The notes under the pieces: model-generated | The model's database searches: none | Seen by the model: only the letters and a program-made list of their open reading frames with translations | Told to the model about the DNA's origin: nothing | From: an uncultured Mycoplasma sp. | GTDB taxonomy: Bacteria; Bacillota_I; Bacilli_A; RF39; UBA660 | Assembly (NCBI GenBank): GCA_947388575.1 | Contig: CANDSI010000038.1 | Coordinates: 1 to 8,349 of the forward strand | Direction of reading: 5' to 3' | DNA: 8,349 bases | Shown here: one piece after another, positions 5,122 through 8,349 of the stretch | Layout: each line of letters begins with the position of its first letter | How positions within the stretch are numbered: position 1 is the first letter of the stretch | Translations under genes and position numbers: made by a program

Positions 5122-6603
5122 ATGTATTTATCAAAATCTAAATATTGTAGTGCTCATCAATGTTTAAAAATGCTTTGGTTAAGTGAATTTAAACCAGAAG
5201 TAAAAGAAGATACAAATAATGAAGGTGTTTTAGAGAATGGTACTGAAGTAGGAATTATAGCTAAAAAACTTTTAGGTAAGCCAATTGATATAGAATTTAA
5301 TGAAGATTTACAAGTAATGATTAAAGACACAGAAGAATCTTTAAAACAAGATAGTGTAATAATTACAGAAGCATCATTTTCTTACAATAATAATTTTTGT
5401 AGTGTTGATATTTTAAAAAAGGATAAAGATAGCTATGAAATATATGAAGTAAAAAGTTCCACAAGTATCAGTGACATTTATTTAGAAGACGTTTCATATC
5501 AAGTCTATGTCTTAAAAAGTTTAGGATACAACATAACAAAGGCCTCAATTGTATATATCAATTCCAAATACATCCGAGGAAAAAAGTTAGATTTAAGAAA
5601 ATTATTTATAATCGAGGACGTAACAGATATAGCACTTCAAAAACAAGAGAAAATAGAAAAAAACATAGAAGAAATAAATGAATATATTAAAGAGAAAAGT
5701 GAGCCAAAACAAGATATAGGAATGCATTGTGTTAAACCCTATGATTGCCCATTTTTTAAATATTGTACTAATAATTTAGTTAGACCTAACGTTTTTGATA
5801 TAAGAGGAATGAGCATATCAAATAAGTTTAAATTATATAATAAAAACAAAATAATTATTAAAGAATTATTACAAGATAAATTAAATAATAAATATTTAGA
5901 ACAAATTGATTTTGAGTTAAATGACAAAGAACCGAGTATCAAAAAAGATGAAATAAAAGAGTTTTTAAACACATTAACATTTCCTATGTATTTTTTAGAT
6001 TTTGAAACTTTTCAGGAATCAATACCAGTATTAGAGAATTCGAGTCCTTATGAACAAATACCATTTCAATATTCATTGCATTATTTAGAAAATGAAAATA
6101 GTACATTAAAACATACTGAATTTTTAGCCAAAATAAATACTGACCCTAGGAGAGATTTAGCAGAAAATCTAATCAAGAATATTCCGAGAAATACATGTGT
6201 AATCGCTTATAATTCTAGTTTTGAGAAAATGATAATCAAAAGATTAGCAAGTTTATATCCTGATTTAAGTGAACATTTAATGAATATTTATCATAATATA
6301 AAAGATTTAATGATTCCGTTTAAAAATAGAAGTTATTACACCAAAGAAATGCAAGGCTCTTATTCTATAAAGTATGTTTTACCAGCTTTATTTCCTAATG
6401 ATAAAAATTTAGATTATCATGCGCTAAATAATATTCATAATGGTAGTGAAGCGATGAATAGTTTTAAAAACTTAAAAAATGTGACCAAAGAAGAACAAGA
6501 AAGAATTAGAAAAGATTTACTTAAATATTGTGAGTTAGACACTTTAGCAATGGTAAAAATATATGAAAAGTTAGTAGAAGAAACAATTTTACAAGCAAAT
6601 TAA
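5122..6603 (+). CDS. DUF2779 protein: RecB/Cas4-like PD-(D/E)XK nuclease fused to a DEDDy 3'-5' exonuclease domain
   Basis: 493 residues, probably cytoplasmic. The N-terminal half looks like a RecB/Cas4-type nuclease: SVD with D96, EVK with E109 and K111, and a later DVSYQVYVL motif. Cysteines C9 and C14 together with C203, C209 and C215 (HCVKPYDCPFFKYC) resemble the iron-sulphur cluster arrangement of Cas4/AddB nucleases. The C-terminal half is the DUF2779 domain with a DnaQ-like exonuclease pattern: D293 and E295 in LDFETF, N364 to E368 in AYNSSFEK, and YCELD with Y469 and D473 (YxxxD, the DEDDy type). All expected acidic residues are present. The pathway is unknown; the combination suggests DNA or RNA end processing, or repair. 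The ATG at 5122 has a near-perfect AGGAGG (5110-5115) 6 nt upstream. No clear promoter was found before it. No cas genes or repeats lie nearby. Confidence 0.85.
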   Translation: MYLSKSKYCSAHQCLKMLWLSEFKPEVKEDTNNEGVLENGTEVGIIAKKLLGKPIDIEFNEDLQVMIKDTEESLKQDSVIITEASFSYNNNFCSVDILKKDKDSYEIYEVKSSTSISDIYLEDVSYQVYVLKSLGYNITKASIVYINSKYIRGKKLDLRKLFIIEDVTDIALQKQEKIEKNIEEINEYIKEKSEPKQDIGMHCVKPYDCPFFKYCTNNLVRPNVFDIRGMSISNKFKLYNKNKIIIKELLQDKLNNKYLEQIDFELNDKEPSIKKDEIKEFLNTLTFPMYFLDFETFQESIPVLENSSPYEQIPFQYSLHYLENENSTLKHTEFLAKINTDPRRDLAENLIKNIPRNTCVIAYNSSFEKMIIKRLASLYPDLSEHLMNIYHNIKDLMIPFKNRSYYTKEMQGSYSIKYVLPALFPNDKNLDYHALNNIHNGSEAMNSFKNLKNVTKEEQERIRKDLLKYCELDTLAMVKIYEKLVEETILQAN

Positions 6604-6629
6604 TAATATTTGTTAATTTAATATTATTA
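6601..6629 (+). repeat. AT-only inverted repeat after the DUF2779 gene
   Basis: A perfect 10-bp stem pairs 6601-6610 with 6620-6629 around a 9-nt loop. It begins with the stop codon and contains no G-C pair, so it would be a poor terminator. It overlaps the -35 box of the following promoter. Confidence 0.4.
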
Positions 6630-6638
6630 TGATAAAAT
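6610..6638 (+). promoter_or_regulatory. Promoter of the transglutaminase-like gene
   Basis: TTGTTA (4/6) at 6610-6615, a 17-nt spacer and TAAAAT at 6633-6638 preceded by TGA, an extended -10. The predicted start near 6645 gives a short leader of about 18 nt carrying TAGGAG (6647-6652), the same compact arrangement as at recG. Confidence 0.6.
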
Positions 6639-6662
6639 AAAAATATTAGGAGTCTGATATAA

Positions 6663-8300
6663 ATGCCAAATAATTATAAAGAATTTGATTTAGAAAATGT
6701 TATACCTTTATATAATTGCAAAATAATAATTAGTGATAAATATCAAGAACCAGTAATATCAGAATTAGATAAAGAAACAAATTACATTTATATAAATACA
6801 TTATATGCTAGAAATGAAAAAGACAAGTTACATCAACAATTATTAAGATTTATAAGAAATTATCAGAGAAGTAAAATAGAGATTTTATCTAGTGCATTAA
6901 TAAATAATGAAATATTAGAAGCCATAGCTAACAACCCTAAAATAACAAGCGTTACTTTAGGAAATCCTAATGATATTTATGTTTTAACACGCTATGAATT
7001 TGATATATTAGATAAGTCAGAAAGTATATATAATATTAGTACTGATGATGTTATAGGAGAATATACAAGTAGTGAAAGAGAAAGAATAAGTTTTTATACC
7101 ACTAAGAAGTTAGTGGATGGTTATACATATCAAGAATTAAATAATAATAATTTTATTATATTAATTAACCCTCTTAGTGATATTGACATTAAAAACTTAA
7201 GTAAATATTTAAATAATAAAGTAGAAATAATGTTTGTTTATAAAGATGCTCAAAATATTATTGCTGTCATTGAAGTATTAAAAGGAAGAGATATTAAATT
7301 TACTATTCGTCAAAGTGAAATAATCAAAGATAATATTGAACTTTTTAAAGCATATGCTAATGAAAATATTGCGGTATCCGAAAGAGTAGGTTTTAAAAGA
7401 TATTTAAAGGTAGAAGAAATACTTAATTTAATGGTAAAAGATATAAAAGAATCAACTTTATCCCCATATGAAAAATATTTAGCAGTTTTCAAAAATGTTA
7501 AAGAGTTTAAAACATATCGAAGAGAAGGGAATGAGAACCAATTTAATACTTCAGCATCTTGTGATTTATATGAAATATTATTTAGCGATTATATCGTATG
7601 CTTAGGCTTTTCAGAATTAATGATAGCTTTATTAAAAAGAGTTGGAATATATGCGACATTCTTCCGCGTTGAAATATTAAAAGAAAGTGAAACATTGAGA
7701 GTAGAAGATTATGCTACTTTAACTCGTGCTGAACAAAATGATAAAAAAGGAACAAAAGGTTATCATTCTCGGATTATATTTCGTTTAGTTGATTCTAAAT
7801 ATGATATAGATGGAATTTTTATAAGTGATGTCACGTGGGATCAAGAAGAAGGTTTAGATTTATACAATCATTCAAGCTTAACTCCCTATGAAACAAGATT
7901 TGAAAGTGACACATTTTATAATACTCCTGACGATATATTTGATATCCAAAGTGGCACTGAATTTTACACAAAAATAAAAAAAGTTTCCGAATCAATTCCT
8001 AGATTCTTAGAAATAATTGATGTTATAGATAAGCCATTTTATAATTATTTAGCTAAGAAATATGATATAGATGGACCATATAATACAGAATTTTTTATAG
8101 AAATATACAATTATATAATTTTGCATACTAATAAAAGAATATCAAAAGAAACTTTATTTAGAGCATTAAGAGAAGTAATGAAATTAGCCTTTACAAATAT
8201 AAGCGATGAAGAATTAAACAATTTAATTAGAAGTTTAAATAATGATTATGAAGATGAGCAAGCTATATCATTTATACCAGAGGGAAATAGTCGTAAATAA
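6663..8300 (+). CDS. Transglutaminase-like cysteine protein with a large N-terminal region
   Basis: 545 residues without signal peptide or membrane helix, so probably cytoplasmic. The transglutaminase-like (papain-like) fold spans about 275-395. It starts with LSPYEKYLAVFKNVKEF and carries a candidate triad: C313 in VCLGFSELMIALLKRVGI, H368 in GYHSRIIF and D389 in ISDVTWD. In this superfamily such triads serve proteases, peptide N-glycanases or crosslinking enzymes; the substrate here cannot be read from the sequence. Residues 1-240 are unassigned, with alternating hydrophobic strands and Asn-rich turns (EIMFVYKDAQNIIAVIEVLK), suggesting an alpha/beta or degenerate repeat fold. The C-terminal 130 residues are helical and charged. 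The ATG at 6663 has TAGGAG (6647-6652) 10 nt upstream. Between the -10 box and the next gene there is no internal promoter signal I trust. Confidence 0.75.
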   Translation: MPNNYKEFDLENVIPLYNCKIIISDKYQEPVISELDKETNYIYINTLYARNEKDKLHQQLLRFIRNYQRSKIEILSSALINNEILEAIANNPKITSVTLGNPNDIYVLTRYEFDILDKSESIYNISTDDVIGEYTSSERERISFYTTKKLVDGYTYQELNNNNFIILINPLSDIDIKNLSKYLNNKVEIMFVYKDAQNIIAVIEVLKGRDIKFTIRQSEIIKDNIELFKAYANENIAVSERVGFKRYLKVEEILNLMVKDIKESTLSPYEKYLAVFKNVKEFKTYRREGNENQFNTSASCDLYEILFSDYIVCLGFSELMIALLKRVGIYATFFRVEILKESETLRVEDYATLTRAEQNDKKGTKGYHSRIIFRLVDSKYDIDGIFISDVTWDQEEGLDLYNHSSLTPYETRFESDTFYNTPDDIFDIQSGTEFYTKIKKVSESIPRFLEIIDVIDKPFYNYLAKKYDIDGPYNTEFFIEIYNYIILHTNKRISKETLFRALREVMKLAFTNISDEELNNLIRSLNNDYEDEQAISFIPEGNSRK

Positions 8301-8321
8301 TTTAAGAAAGAAGAAAATATA

Positions 8322-8349
8322 ATGAATAAGAAAACTATAGTTATAGCAA
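8322..8349 (+). CDS. Start of the next gene (truncated by window end)
   Basis: An ATG at 8322, 21 nt after the preceding stop, opens a frame reading MNKKTIVIA to the window edge. Two lysines followed by a hydrophobic run fit either a signal peptide or the first strand of a nucleotide-binding fold. The ribosome site is weak and GA-rich (GAAAGAAG, 8306-8313). The short gap suggests co-transcription with the transglutaminase-like gene. Too little is visible to name it. Confidence 0.5.

Noticed and set aside
1..8349. Mycoplasma-type genetic code (TGA as Trp)
   Set aside because: Trp is TGG in the genes examined and no gene needs read-through of TGA.

Overview
The window comes from a very AT-rich genome. 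GC looks well under 35% by eye; I did not compute it. Shine-Dalgarno sites are good (AGGAGG-like), all complete genes stop with TAA, and Trp is encoded by TGG. The clear promoters are sigma-A-like, some with an extended -10. Together these suggest a low-GC Firmicute or Mollicutes-related gut-type bacterium using the standard code, possibly an uncultured Bacilli/RF39-like lineage. The lineage is inference.

Layout, all genes on the + strand: (1) 2-1732, the 3' part of a surface protein with a signal peptide end, a cohesin-like domain, a cadherin-like beta-sandwich, one transmembrane helix and a long charged cytoplasmic tail. (2) 1792-3777, recG, a complete branch-migration helicase. (3) 3778-4099, no protein gene, but a free-standing small RNA unit of about 96 nt with a near-consensus promoter, three perfect hairpins and an intrinsic terminator, followed by the next gene's promoter. 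(4) 4100-4618, a VanZ-like membrane protein. (5) 4619-5121, a small 55-residue protein, a deleted remnant of a SAP/DUF6434-type gene, and other gene debris. (6) 5122-6603, a large nuclease joining a RecB/Cas4-like PD-(D/E)XK half with a cysteine cluster to a DUF2779 DEDDy exonuclease half. (7) 6663-8300, a transglutaminase-like protein with an intact Cys-His-Asp triad. (8) From 8322, the start of another gene.

The most unusual structure is a perfect 83-bp inverted repeat: 4117-4199, inside the start of the VanZ gene, matches the reverse complement of 4977-5059 in the debris region. It encloses 777 bp. The VanZ promoter, start codon and first six codons lie outside the repeats, and nearly all of the VanZ core lies between them. 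Recombination between the arms would flip the core and leave a 42-residue truncated product, so this could be an ON/OFF switch of a membrane protein. No recombinase is encoded in the window. An assembly artefact or a one-off templated duplication is the alternative.

The genes do not form one obvious pathway. recG and the DUF2779 nuclease are DNA-processing proteins. The first gene product is exported to the surface, the VanZ-like protein is in the membrane, and the transglutaminase-like protein appears cytoplasmic. Separate promoters before recG, the small RNA, the VanZ gene and the transglutaminase gene suggest mostly independent units.
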